Source of the DNA: Antedon mediterranea
Taxonomy: Eukaryota; Echinodermata; Crinoidea; Comatulida; Antedonidae
Assembly: GCF_964355755.1 (NCBI RefSeq)
Contig: NC_092671.1
Coordinates: 3,049,001-3,113,000 of the forward strand
Reading direction: 5' to 3'
DNA length: 64,000 bases
Shown here: positions 31,831 to 46,800 of the stretch, one piece after another
Layout: every line of letters starts with the position of its first letter
How positions within the stretch are numbered: position 1 is the stretch's first letter
Position numbers and translations under genes: made by a program
Notes under the pieces: generated by a model
The model's input: the letters and a program-made list of their open reading frames with translations, nothing else
What the model was told of the DNA's origin: nothing
Database searches by the model: none

Positions 31831-34800
31831 ATGGCAATTATATTTTCGATGGATCGATCGATCATCATCGTCGACGAACGATCGACACAGGAAAAAATAT
31901 CCGCTCGAGTTCTCACGAACAAACAAAGCGAATATGACTTGAGAATGCTTGCTAGGCATCATCATGAAATTCACTCGTTTAAGGTGACAATTTTCCTAGT
32001 TTTTTTTGGTTCCACAATTATTTTTCAATAATGTATTATATAACCAATAGTTTCTAGTTATAATAGTTGATGATAGGCTATTAGTTTGTTATTTAAAAAG
32101 AAAAATATAGCTCGTTAAGTGGAACAAACTCTGCAGACCCTGCCGTTTAGCGGCGGTGTAGGCCTACAGTAGCTAGGCCCTAGTTAGTTGATAAAGGCAC
32201 AATAAACTCGGGAGAGGAGCGGTCGTGGTGGTTTGCCCACACGAACAGACGTCGTGCTTGCGACCGATATATTAAGTTTATTTTTATTGAACAATGATAA
32301 ATACAGGATAATATTAATTAACTATTATTATGTACTGACTAGTAGAGCGCCTAAAATAAATGATTAACATTTTAATCTCCTAGGCCTAGGCCTATTCCAA
32401 AAAAGAAGGAAGTGACCACCAACCAAGCAAGTCTAACTTCAACTAGGCCTAGGCCTAATTTATTCAATTATTTACTACTCTAACTACATACTTTAGGCCT
32501 GCTGTCTGTTTTTGGCAGGTCCTAGCCTACTGATGGCCTACAACATTCATTGCCATTTGATTTGGCAGCGGTTTGATGCAATTTGGTCATCACAGACCGA
32601 GACAATAACATGTTCATTTGAACTTTTTTTGGTTTTTGCAGTTGTTGTGAACAAAACTGTAAATAGATTTTAATACAGTTCTGCACCACAACAAATGATG
32701 TTAGGCCGAGATGTTTCGAATTGAAAACTCCCTATTTATTGGGGTTGTAAGCCCTGTCTTAACAGTAATTTAATAGTTACTTTCAGAGGAAGTGACTATT
32801 CAGCACATTTGGCCGACTAGTTAATATTATTGATATTGATAAGGCCTAGGTGGCCTATACAAATAATCTTTTTAATTAATGCACGTAACCTATTATATCG
32901 GTGTACTGTATACAGTATATTATACATATCTCGGCCAACTTTTTATGTTTATAACCAACTATAAGTTTGTTTGTCTGTTTAAATCTGAAAGCACCCTCTA
33001 TTGGCAGAATGCACTTTCATTTAATAACCATTAGTTTTGTTAATAAATTACTATGGTCATCATAAATATTTTCCTAGTTAATTCTAGACCAGGATGTTGT
33101 TTGCGGTCTTTCATTCTCATGTTTAAATAAATTTCATTTTAATTCAAGGATTGTTTGTTATATTTTGATTAACAACTTATCACTGTATACTTATCATTTA
33201 TTAATGTTAGTTCATCATCATTAAACACAATTCCTAGTAGATGTATTTACTAAGTATACCTGTACCGACATATTTAGTTTAATGTCATCATGTTTAATGT
33301 GGATTAATCCAGTGATTTATGACATGTTTAATTACATTTAGCATCAACTAGAATTAAAAGACCTTTGCTAGTGAGCTGCCACATTATTAAATTAAAACTG
33401 AAATCTGTAGAGTATTGTATTGTTCAGGCCTCGAATTTGGGGATTTTAGGGGCAAGGCCATTTGGCCTCCGGTTTTCGTTGATTTGAGGGGCACCAAGGC
33501 CAAATGGGAGGGCACCAAGGCCATTTGTTTTAAATCGAAGGGGCACCAAGGCCAAAATTAAAAAATATTTTAATAACTAGGCCAAAATTTAAAAATAGCT
33601 TGTTTCCGGTTGAGCGCCCGGGTGGAATTTTTTTCAAAAAAAAAAAATTCTACCCGCAAACATTTTTGGGGGAATTTCCCCTATTCATCAGATTGCATGG
33701 TAGTAGTAGTAGGAGAGGACTGTCTACATCTTTTTGTATTTCATTATATATAAATATTACGTGTATTTACGATCCATATAAATAATAATTATTAAGGTAC
33801 GATGTTTAGCGTTCACAGTTGTTTCGTTTAGTTTCAAACAATGCGATCAAAAAAAGGCATGTGAAGCCAGGCCCAACGGGTAAAGACCCTAACAACAGCA
33901 AGCACTTAGCAGCACTAAGGCGCAGCGGACGGAGAACACAGGTTACAAAAACAATTTGTTTGTAGGCCTTAACTACAACTATTCATACACAGAGTGTTAA
34001 CCACGGTAAAAATCAAGCCAATGACATTATGTTGTAGAATATAAATTATTGTTATTTTCCGAGTTTCGATTTCTGAAGCTTTTTTGTTAGTATAATCCAT
34101 ATTCATAAGAATTCAAAACACGGACGGACGCCGACCCCTCTCTCTCTCTCTGTTTAGCCTTCTGCACGTGTATTGTGGACTATACCATTTCCTTGAGTTC
34201 GGTAAAAACGCGTTTGTTAATTTAGTGTACGACGTCGTTAAACAAGATTTTTCGATGATCTGTCGGCTGGATTATTGAGGTGGGTGCGATAAAATATAAA
34301 TATAATATACTTCCAACGATCTTCGGGTTGAGGTACCGGTTTAACTTTAGTACTAAAAGTTGACACCCCTAATTTTACACGTATAATTGAATGGACTACA
34401 CCATGCAGGAACGCACATGGTATTTTCATATCAGAGGGTGCGTGTACGTCAAAAGGAATTGTTTTTCCAACGACCGATCCTTCGTACTCACACGTCACAC
34501 GTACGAGACGACGTCGTGTGAAATTTCTTATCAGAGGGTGCGTGTGCGTCAAATGGAATTGTTTTCCCAATGTATTGAATCGATCGCGTGTGTTTGTTGA
34601 TCGGATCGGCGGCGGGAGGATAGGTCAACGAAGGCGGCTAGCTCGATTATTGAGGCGGGGGTGGTGCGACTTTAATACTTTCAGTGACCTCCGATCGAGG
34701 AACGTTTTTAGCTTTATTATTAAAAGTGTACACCCCTGTATTTTAATGTACTATCTATACCATTATTTACCACGCACGGCGGCCGGGACGATATTGTTTT

Positions 34801-37800
34801 GGTTATATAAATATGGTCGATGTTTTCTCTAAATGCGTTTAGGGAAATCCCCTTGCAACGAAGACAGGCGATAGTTTTGCGTCTCGTCCGATATTCTTGA
34901 CATTATTTTCTATCTACTTCAGTGGTTTTTATTGTGGTAAAACTCGGGAAGGGCACTCACGGCCAACGCAAAAAAAAGGGCAGGCCAGTAGTGGCCGTGG
35001 GTGCTATTAATTTTCGAGGGCATTGAGGCCAACTGGGAGGGCACCGACGGCACTGGCCGCGGTGGCCGCGGTAAAATTCGAGGCCTGATTGTTGCTCACA
35101 TTAACACGCCTACAGCAGTTCAGATTTTATCAATACGTTTTACAGTATGATGTACTACTGTAGAATGTGTGTAGTATGAGGTTACCAAGTGGATATATCC
35201 TACTCTTGTATATAGTATTAAACAAACCCTGTTTCTGTATGATTGAGAGTACATGTATGATGTAAGCCTAACCAGTGTACTAGTGTACAGTATCAAACAT
35301 GCTAAGGATACAACATGTACAGTACACTTTGGTCCTCAAGTATACTGTACTGTAAACTATAGGCCCACCTGTATGTAGGACATGTAGTACATTTTAGCCC
35401 TTGCTTACTGTACAATATAATGTACAGTAAGCCTACTGTACCATCTACTGTATATGTGGGCCAGTCAATTTCAAATTTAAAATTCTGTGAAGGACAGCTA
35501 ACCGTTCTGTACTATTAAATTAACAGCTACTATACAGTGAGTACAGAGTAATATAAAATTGAGTACTTTCTTTCAAGAAGTTCCTATTCTTGTTCTTCAC
35601 AGCTTCTTGCCGTTGATAGTGATACAGAATTGAAAGACGCCACTGACAGAATACAGACAGCAGATATATCTTCATTGCCAATCTCCCTGTTGAAGGTAAG
35701 AAAAGTTTCATAATACATACAGCTTAATATTATACTGTACCTACAATAAAAATGGGAACAAGGGTATACTATCACAGGTTAACTTAAGGCTTGCCCTGTT
35801 TACTAGTTTGAAAACCGAGAAAAGTGTATGCCGTTAATTGTAGATCTCCACATTTTCTTTAAATAGGGGTGTTATGTTGGATTAAACATGCCTTGTAATA
35901 TACTGTAGTAGGTTATGCCAAGTTCAGCAACCTACTTTCACATTGTCACGAACTACAAGTTAATTGATACTTAAATTAAGATAGATATTTAGAAGACTTT
36001 CTAGGCACTTTGCCATAATCAGGCTCAACGGTTATGGTGAACAAGAATGTAAATTAAATGTACACTGTAAACTACCTTCATGTTGCTACAGTATTTGTGA
36101 AATACACAGTTACTGTACATACAGTAGTGTAGGCTTCAAGTCAACATAGTGTATACCTATATATATATATATATATATAATTTTTTTTTATAGTACTTTT
36201 TTGTATTAGCTTTTAACATTTTATATGTGATTTTTATTATGTCTTTCACATTTCCATATGCTTTTCTTATGATCCTTGTTCACTTTCACATCTCCGATTT
36301 CTCTTGCAATGGACCCCATTGGAAATAAATTGACGATTGTCAATTTTATGGGTCGTCCTTGCATCCATTCACTTTGGTTTTAATCAATTTTAATATTCCA
36401 ACTGTTTGTATTTTTTCTTTGTTATGTATTTTAAATGTATTGTTGAATGGATGCTAAAGGAATAAATAAATAAAAATAAATAAATAAAACCTAATGTACA
36501 GTACCCATACTGTATTTATTGTGATATCTACAGTATCATCAGGGGCGGATCCAGCATTATAGATTATAGATAAAAACGATCCATCAGGTTGCAGAAAAAT
36601 GAAAATAGTCATTATTTTATTTAAAAAAGTTAAAAGCAAAGCGCGTTTAGCCCCCGCCTAAATCCTCGCCTGTCTATCCGGAGGGTATTCAGAATTCAGT
36701 GGAAACTTGTATCGGTAAGTTTGCGTCCATTCATACCTTCATATTGTGATTTGACAATGCTGCCATCGGACGCTTTTACTGTATCGATTTTTCACAAATT
36801 TCATGATACAGGAAACAGTACACTAGACATCAACAGTTTTTATACTAATAATACAGTACCCATTGACTACTGTACCTTTAGAATATTATTATCAAGACAA
36901 AAATTCATTTTTTAATTTAATAAAGCACTTGACCCTTTTATGAGAAGTTTTTATCAATGAAAAGTGAGTTCCTTGCCATATGTGGATATTTCTGTTCTAT
37001 TTTTTTTCAACTGTAGAAATAGAAATACTGTATGTTTTTTTACAATATACACTGTATGGCCAATCTCTATTCATTCTCCTATCTTGTTAATGAGACATGG
37101 GAAACTTACTACAACAAGTTATGTTGAAGATCAAATACTGTAATAAGACTTAAAACATATTCAACTATAGTGTAGGCCTAGATATAGTTTATTTCAATGC
37201 CTTTCATTTATGTACAATTTCAGCCTACACAGCCTAGCAGCTACTGAACTAGCTAGCCATTGTTTTGCTACTTTCTTCTACTGTAGTAAATTCAAAGTTT
37301 TGGATAGAAACAATTGATGATGAGAAAAATTGCCAGAATGCAGAGAAAAATTTCATTTTTAAATTTTGTTTTACAATATTGCTAATCAAACTGATTTTTG
37401 AGTCGAGAAACATAGTTTTGTATTGTATTTTTGGCTACACAATTTTAGAAATGTGTAGCAAAAAGGTTGTTTTGTATAGCTTTTTGCTATGCTACACTGG
37501 CGAAATTATTCCCGGGAATGTATGGATCATACCATTTCAATATAGGGGTGTTCATATTAACACATTTGGACATTTAACCAAAGCTACAAAAAACAGCTAT
37601 AATGCACTGTAATTTATGTCTGCTGCATTATGCAACAAATTCCAATTATTTTTATTTGTATAGTAGTCGCATTTCTCGATAGCTGGTGATAAATTACGGA
37701 AATGGAAATAAAATATTAACGTAGAGTGAATTCCAAACCTAGGAAAAATAATAAAAAAATATATTTTATTAGTAAAATTATTATTTAAATATAATTTATT

Positions 37801-40800
37801 TGGAGAACTTCAAGTTTTTTATTCACTATTTTAAAATTACAGTAGTTAAAAGAAACAGAAAAAAAAATTAAGTTGTATGATCATCTAGCATTCTTTGCCA
37901 TCATCATTGTACAGTAGACATTTTTTTTTTTTTTTTTTTTTTTTATTCTCATTTTAGGCAAATTGGCAAGGATTACCACAAGTGAATTCATTCACTATCC
38001 TTCTCAAAGATGGCAATCCCATTCACAAGACAAACATATACACAAGATGCTCTACATAAACAAAGACATAATCATAATGGCTTACCTACAGTAGTTTGTA
38101 AAATTCATGCACTGTATTGTTAACTTGTACAGTAGTATAGATGTCAGATTTTAGTCTGTAAATTTGAGATTTAAATTCAAAACGAAAAGATGATTTCTCA
38201 GTAAACAATACAGAGATACACCTACGCACATGACAAAGACTAAATCAAAAGTTTGATCAATTCCACTTACGCGTATTTTGATTCACTCGTTAATCTATTT
38301 TGCGGTACTTACCTTACTTGTATGTATGACATGCTAATTCTTGTATTACTTACAGTAGTGTCCAAGTACATGATGTGATGATTCAAATATCATTATAACT
38401 AAAACATTTGATAATTTCAGAGGATCGTTTCAAGTCATTCATCTAACCCGTGGTTTGGTTGAATTAAGTGTGAACGATCGAAAAAAAATTAATTTGTAAT
38501 TTAAAATGTATGTTTATAACAGAAGAGAAAAGAGGCTAAATAAAACAGAACAAATTCTGCAAATTTTTCTAGGACCAGGTTTACAGAACAGTACTAAACA
38601 TCAATATATACAACATACAGTAAAATACAGTTTTGCAAAATATGCCTTATAGTGTAAGTATACAGTACAGTTCACATATTGGTGTGTGAAATAAGCCTCA
38701 AAAGCCTCATAGAGTATTCTTTACACTGCTGTTTTTTTTGGCTTGGAATTGATGTAATTTGCTAATGCAAGGCCTACCCAATGCACTTAATGTCAAGTTA
38801 AAACAAATTGAAAGAAGTATAATTTCGCCCCAAGCAAAAGTGGATAGAAGCTGAAATACATAGTCTGTTTGTTTCCGTAATATATTATTACAAGAAATCT
38901 GCGTCGACGAATTGACGTCAACTCTAAGTAGATGATACAATTTTCATTACTTAATAATTTAGTTTATCTAGATGAAAGAGACAACATAATCTATTGATAC
39001 TTTTAACCAATCAGAAGCTACCTGCTCCTGCCCACATGATCTAGATACAGTATATTGCTTCGCCACAATGTGGGTGGAAAATTAAATGTTGTCATAGCTC
39101 TAGGGTGTTAGACTGAAATTTAGCTCATTTAAAAGCATTGAAATAAGCCTTTGAGAATTATTAATATTATTGATTGATATTTTCCACATGAATCAAATAT
39201 ATTATGGTACAGTGCTGAGTGCATCAGTATCTATAAGTAAGAAATATTTAAATACAGTAGAATGTAACTGGACGAGAGAGGCCTTTGATCAATGATACTG
39301 AGAACCAACCAATCTACAGTAGGTGCTTTAAACAGTTCTGACTTAGTTTCATCCATCATTCAGAGGAATGCAAGACCAATTGACTTCGCCAAAAATACAA
39401 TGCTACAATATGCCATTCTGTATTACTTTACAGGGCTAGAAATTTACTTTTGTTTATACATCATTAGCAAACCTATACTGTAGTTGTAAAAATATAACTA
39501 CAGCTCTGTCTACACTATCAAACTAGTTTGAAAAAGTGTGATGTGCCCAAATATAGTAGTGATATGCCCAAATATGGTAGTGATGGCATAATCACATCCA
39601 TATCGTATAAGCACATCACATTTTGTTGTCACATAAAGTTTGATAGTGTAGACAGAGCTTCAGACTTGAAACAAATGAGAATGCTCTCATCTATTGCCGT
39701 AAATTTTAATACATTCTGGACTATAAACAGTTTGCAATTAGGAACAGAGTTTGTTATAGAATTGATAGATTTGTTTACATTGTACAAGCGAAGCTGAATA
39801 AGAAGTAAAGCGAGGATGGAATTAGCATCAGACTTAGAAGTTTCAAACCAGATGACATCAAATTCTTATTTAAGATTATGGATTTGTTTGTAATCCTGGT
39901 ATAAATTAGCCAAAAGAATCTCATTATTATTTTTTTTTAAACGTGAACAGTGAACATTATTAATACCAAGCTACAGTATAAATCTAGCTATAATTAGTGT
40001 TACTCTATAATACTATTAATTACAGTATATTATGAACAAATTCATAAGGCATTGAGTATTACCTGTACAGTATGTGTCCTTAAAGCTCAGGTACAGGCAT
40101 TAAATATTTTATCTGTTTAATTGTACATAAATATAAAATATCTTTAACAGAAATCAAGACGAAAAAACATGAATTTCCCTTAATATGGCCAATTACAAAA
40201 TTTGGCAAATTCTTCCATAAACCAGGAAGACCTTTTTTCAGTAGTTAGGTAGTTTAACTTAATGTAATAACATGTCCGGTGACTCCCTAGAAGGTGAAAA
40301 AAGATGGTGGATATGCGGTGGATAATTTTGCTATAGCATGAAAATAAAAATTTGAATTTGAATAAAAATACTAGAATTTAGAAATGTAAAATTCAAGTTA
40401 TGTTATCTACTGTATATTTAGTCATCTGATAACATTTTTTACCACACTGTTTATTTGTCATAGCTTTGTAAAATGTCTGGCTATTCACACAATTTGTGCA
40501 CAAAAGAATAGAGACTTTACTGTGTAATTTGAACTACAGTATCCCCCCACTGATATGAAAGGGCTTATTTTCAACAAGCTTGTGTAACACAAATAAAATC
40601 CCAAAAATTATGAAACATAGGGGAAACTATAGATCGATAATTATTGGAATGTATGATCAATAGACATTTTTGCCCGCACCTGGCCTTTAATGATCAACGT
40701 TGAGATTATATGATCTTAATTTATGGAATTAAAATTTTTAAAAGCAATATAATATATCAGATAATATTTATTACAAAAAAATTTGCTCAATGTGGACTGT

Positions 40801-43800
40801 ACTGAAAACATTTCATCCATAAAAAGTTTACTCTTTAGTTTTTTACTGTATATTGATTATTACAAGATCTGTATTGAGATCTATTTTGTAGTTTTACATG
40901 AATTGTTTACAATAGACCAACTGAATGCAAAACATACTATATTTAAAATGTCTCTGCTCTCCAAGAGGTATAATAAAATCTAATAATAATGTTGACTGTA
41001 GCTCATCAATAATTATTTTATTGACCTATGTCATGAGTAGTTTGAATTTCACTTTAGATAAGATGACGGCGGCATTATTTAATGTTGATATAGTAACAAT
41101 AATAATATTAGACTATGAAAACACTATCATTCAATCTATTCAGGCCCTGTTCAGACCCATGGCGTTAGACCGTTTTAGCGTACAACGTTACTATCAAGGT
41201 CACGTTACAAACCGCAGAGAAAAAAACGAGGTGTTCAGACCCATAGCGTACGATTATCGTTACAACGGAAGTACGTCATCCAGGTTGTTTCTAGTTGCAT
41301 ATTCATGTGCTCTTACCCACGTGTTTTCATCATTATTTCCACTGTATATAGGCCTAGATCTCAGCCCTACAATTATGACAAAATTTGCCGTAAATAAAAC
41401 ATACCTCAGCATTTATTTAAGAAAAATATAGTAAAGCCAAATTTCTGTTTCTATTGTTTTTATTTTGTTTGTAGTAAAAAAACATTTTCCCCAGGCTCTT
41501 GTGTTACGAAAATAAAGCAGGCCTCGTAATGATGAAGAAAAAATGATTGTGATTAGTCTATCCAGTCCAGTCAAAGATATATATTCTTTGGTCCAGTCGG
41601 TTGAAAATAACCCTTAACTTGCTAATAAAAGGGACACAGCTCCCCTTGTTTGTTTACTGATTTTTTTAGGAGTTAGGGGGTTTTCAGCATTAAACTTGTC
41701 CAGTCTAGTCTGCCTTGTATGAATGACTGACTTGATGTCCCACGCTAGTTTTTAGCTTGAATGAAATGCGTGAATGGCTCTAGGCCTAGCTAGGCCTAAA
41801 AGCGGATGGGATCGTAGTCCCTATGTTTAAATACAAGGTGCATGTATTTACGTCATTTGTTAGAAAATATAATGGTAATCAGTTGATAGTAGTAGTTTGT
41901 AGACTTTGTAACAGTTGTATTTGTAGTGTAGTTAGGCCTTATTTATTCTGGCCTTTTTGTTATTGAAATCCATCTCACACATTGACGATACAAGATGTCA
42001 GCCTAGGTCCAACCTTGTTTCGCGTCATAACAGGAAACGTTCTGATTGGATACAACGTTGACTTACAGTAGCGTCGTACGCTAAAACGGTACTATCAACC
42101 GTTTTCCACTACAACGCTACAACCGTTGTACGACGCGTTGTACGCTAATCCCCAACTGTTCAGACACACATTCTTTTAGCGTCGTACGCTAAAACGGTCT
42201 AACGCCATGGGTCTGAACAGGGCCTCAGCCAGCCCCTTTCATGAGACAGATTTTAGAATTGAATATTTTTATAACAATATTTGTTGTTTCAGGCTCCTAA
42301 ATTTGGAATACTATAGATAAATTACTGTATGTATACTTGTTTTTATTTAGTCAATATTTGTAAAAATAAAACTGCATTAAAAATAGAAGTGAGTGAACGG
42401 AAATACAATTTTAGTAGATTTTTTGACCATGCAAATTTTCATCAAGGTGCCCCCCCCCCCCCCCACTATTGTAGAATTTGTCTATTTTTGTATTGCCGTC
42501 ATCATCATCAGTTATGCCTCTCGTCACACTTTCCTTTCTTACTATATTATGGAATTTCTCATAGGCAGGATGGTTTGTTTTCCATTTTAATGTTTCTGAA
42601 TTTATAGATTTTGTTCTACCTCTTGGCCATTCTTAATTTTCTGTTTTATTTATTTAGTCCAATCAATTTTTGCAGTTACCTTTGGGGAATCTTATCAGGC
42701 GTCCATACCAAATGTTTTTTTTTTTTATTTTACAAAAATTGATTTTTTACCTTGTCTATGAATTTAACATATTTCTTTGTACCTATACTATAGTCTACTC
42801 CTACAGTAATCATTGGGTGAAAATAAAACTATGTCGGAAATTTTGTTAGTGCGTGGAAGTATTTTACAATTAGTTACTTTTGATCTTCTAAATTATCAGC
42901 AGCGAAATAACAGTTATACCTCCCAGTAGTGCAGTTGTCTATTTGATATCAATTTAAATTATGTGTGTTAATTAGTTTCATAATCTGTAACTAAATCTAA
43001 ACTGTGTCAACGATACATGTCAGCTATCTACGTCCTGATTGATGGTAACAATAGGGGTTTACAATCTACGACATGTTCTCTGCTATTGAGTTATGTCTGT
43101 AATTTTTGTTGGCCGAAGATTCTAAGCATGATAGCAATATTTCATCATCAATCTTCGATGGTTTTCTTTCTCATCGATTAATAACGCGTATACCTTTCCA
43201 ACGCCGTCTGCAGACTTAACTTGAACAAACAGAGAATGTAAATAATGCTACACTAACTGCAAGTTGATCCATCATATAGACATGGTCTACAATATATTGG
43301 GGCCTGGTATTATGTGCTTGTTATATCTTGCCAATATACTGTACAGGTCTTTTTATAACTTTTGGCTGATTTCAACATGGATGATACATTTGTCAAAACC
43401 TGTTTGTGATTTTGCCAAGAACAATAAGCTGCATTGCTTGGACATGCGCAGATCAATTCAATGTGATTATCGTTCTTGAGTCTGTCCATAAGTATGTCGT
43501 TCTTGAGTTGTCCGTCGTTGTTGCCAAAGTTTGTTACAGTATTATTGCCAAGAATTGCCTCAACTTTATTTTAGCATAAGTGACAAAACACTATTTTATG
43601 TAAAATATTTGTAAACATTGTATGACTACTTTCGACATTAGGTTTTTTTTTGTTTGGACCTTGTCACATAAGCACATCACATTTTGCATATTATTGTGAT
43701 GTTCTATTCAACAACTACCCACTGAAATCTTGTTACATTTAACAGAAATGTGGTCTGTAGATTAAATATATTATTTTAAAATATTTTATCCAGACACTTG

Positions 43801-46800
43801 GTTTTACCGTGACAAACAGTTAAAGATTTTAGATATTTTCTTGACTTATAGTACTCTGTAGGCTGGCACAGATCATCTTCAGTAGCCTACAGTATGTAAA
43901 GTACCAGAAAGAAAAACCTGTAGTTAAAGTAAGACTAAAATTATATAATACTGTACTACTACATGACCCAATAATGATGTTAAAATGTTTGTTTTTGAGA
44001 CTTAGCAGCTGTGTACTACAGTATATTTAAGATGAAGCTATTAATTAAATTAAATGTACGGTATGGAACTGTAGGCTGTTTTGGAGAGCAATTGAAATAG
44101 AGCATTGGCCCAGTATGCCTGCTAGTGCTATAGTCAGGAAATCATTGATGGCCTCTTAATTTAATTAAGTCGGTACGAAACCTGATTCTATTCAAATGCC
44201 ACACATCAAGATCTATGACATTTGACAATTACTGCCGCAATGCCATTCAAATCAATCCATACCATTTCTATAATTGTGTTCCAACAGAAACATATTTGAA
44301 ATATACCATTAGGCTTTTTGAAACCTAAACTATTGCGAAATAATATTCTTCCAATTGCATGCAATATGAAAGGCAGTGAAATATCCTTATCTTTGAAATC
44401 TAATTGTCCCAATTTCTTATTCAACTAGAAAGCCACTCCGAGAGTGCATACCTCCGCCTACTGTAAAATTCTCCTACATAAGATTTCTCCGGTAAAAAAA
44501 AAATATATATATTTGTGTGTGTCTTAACCGATTCACCACGATAAGCACTTAAAGCGCTCAAAAGGTTAAAAGTCAAGGTCATTGTAAACAAATTTTCAAA
44601 AAAAAAAAAGTAAATCGAATTTACATGCGCAGTTTGCTGTGCATGAATCGTAACAACAAATTATACAAAATACTCACAACTTTTTTTTTTAAAATATGCT
44701 TCTAAATATATAAAAACAATTGTTGAAGTTAGTTTGAAAATAAAATTCGAAAATATAACCGTTTTTCGAAGCACGCTGTTCGAAACGCGACAGGCGCGTT
44801 GAATGAATCTAGGCCTAAACATACAACGTAAAATCGTCTAAAATCCATCTTTATTTCTAATAATCACTATTTTGAAGCTTGTATACAATAAATGTATAAT
44901 AAATAAAGATTATGTATCAGTTACAGTGTCTAAATCGTCATATTTCCATGTAAAAATGTGATTTTTCTACCGGAGAAAAGTCGTGAAGATGTCCTCACGA
45001 GGGCCGCGCCATATTGTTTACCTTTGATTGTAATATGAACCCTGACATGTCAGATGCATTATGGGCATGAAATATTTGTTCAAACTCTGCGCAAAGGTCA
45101 GTTTATTGAAGCATAACTTTTGACAAACATTTTGATACCAAACTTGTTTTAATTTCATAAGTTTTCGACGCATTTTCGTCAAATTTTCTGCAAGCTACAC
45201 GTCTAAAACAGCGGACTAAGCTCCCGAGGGATGCCGGTGCGCGTGGGAATCGCGAATTCTAAGTCGCTTTCGGGATGTTTTTTTTTAACATTCCCGGTGA
45301 ACAAACAGCGGCGAGGACGCTCTCGGGGCGGCTCCCGATAGGCCTAGGCCCCATATGGTCATCGTCGGATGAGTCAGTCTACTAATTTCTTCATAATTTC
45401 GAAACCGGTCATTCATAATGGTCAAGTTTGGTCTTATTTTGAAGAGAAGAAATAGGTTCTGATGAAGAGATGAGTTTTATTATGAAATATTTATTAATTT
45501 TTGTGCATTTGGTAGTCAAAGATAAATTACAAATTTTTAATAATTTTCCTAAAATATTTCTAAAATTTGCATAATCCATACTCCGCCAAAATAAGTTGTA
45601 ACACAAATTTGATAACATATTTAGAAATAAAATGTCCTTTGCATTATTTTTGTTTTTTAATTTTTTTAATGTCTGTGTTTAGAAAAAAAGTTAGGGTTAA
45701 TTATATGACATATGCTTTTTGGGTCCCAGGGGAGCAAAATAAACTTAGGGGTCAATGGGTTAATGCTGTTTGTGATTTAGGCTAATTTCACTACAAGCAT
45801 GTGTATGCGAGTTTGGTGTAATGGTTATGTAACAAGCCTTTCAATTAACAATAGCTTCAGTTGACTAACAATAGAACAGCAACGCGAAAATCAAACGAGT
45901 GAATTTGAAAAGAAAATAGGTTTTTTAAACTACTGGCATCAAAAAACGTGAACATTAAATCAAATTATGTTTTAAAATTACAAATCACAAATTATAACTC
46001 TTGCCTCTTGTACATAAATGAAGTAGTGCTCGAGAAAATGCAATTTCAGTATACTTGTTACTTTAAGACTGCTCGCCGGCTTTTTGAACAATTCTGTCCT
46101 ATCTTTTAACACTAGCAGGTCTGACAAGTATACTAAAAAGTGGTCCAGAATTGGAACAATGGTCCCAAAATTTAATGGAATGGTCCTTGACCACATATCT
46201 ATCTGTATATTCATTTTGGTAAAGATCTTGTAATTACTTTTGAGTAATCCTGCTAACAAACAAACACACGCTACCGATTACATATACCGTACCTCCTTGG
46301 CGGAGGTAAATGAAACTAAATCTAGGATTTTTAAATGCATGTTTAAAGCCTAAAATGAAAATTTATTATTATTGCTGTAACTTTTGCATTTACATAGTTA
46401 AACCAAAATTTAGTAGCGTGTGTGTACATTCTGCTGATGAACTATGACCTTTTATTAGGAATTAATTACACTAACAATTGAACTCAATAAATTGTGTTGT
46501 TACATAGTTGTGTAATGTATTCAATTGCATGGATATTCCATCTGTTGACCTTTTTGTCAACTAATGTCTACATCATGATTCATAGTCTAAAGTACAGATG
46601 TTGATCAATGTTTCACACTATGTACAGTAAAGCTCTGTCTACACTATCAAACTTGTTTGACAAAAAAAGTGTGATGTGCCCAAATATGGTAGTGATATGC
46701 CAAAATATGGTATATAGTATCATGTCCATATATGTACACATCACATGTTTTTGTCACATAAAGTTTGATAGTGTAGACAGAGCTTTTTTTAGTAACATTT

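Noticed and set aside
34238-34832. Overlapping open frames of 69-110 residues
   Set aside because: They lie wholly inside the transposon 33425-35087, run on both strands and follow its internal duplications.
40925-41431. 168-residue open frame, the longest in the window
   Set aside because: It crosses the left border of the transposon at 41143, has hydrophobic low-information sequence and no splice or family support.
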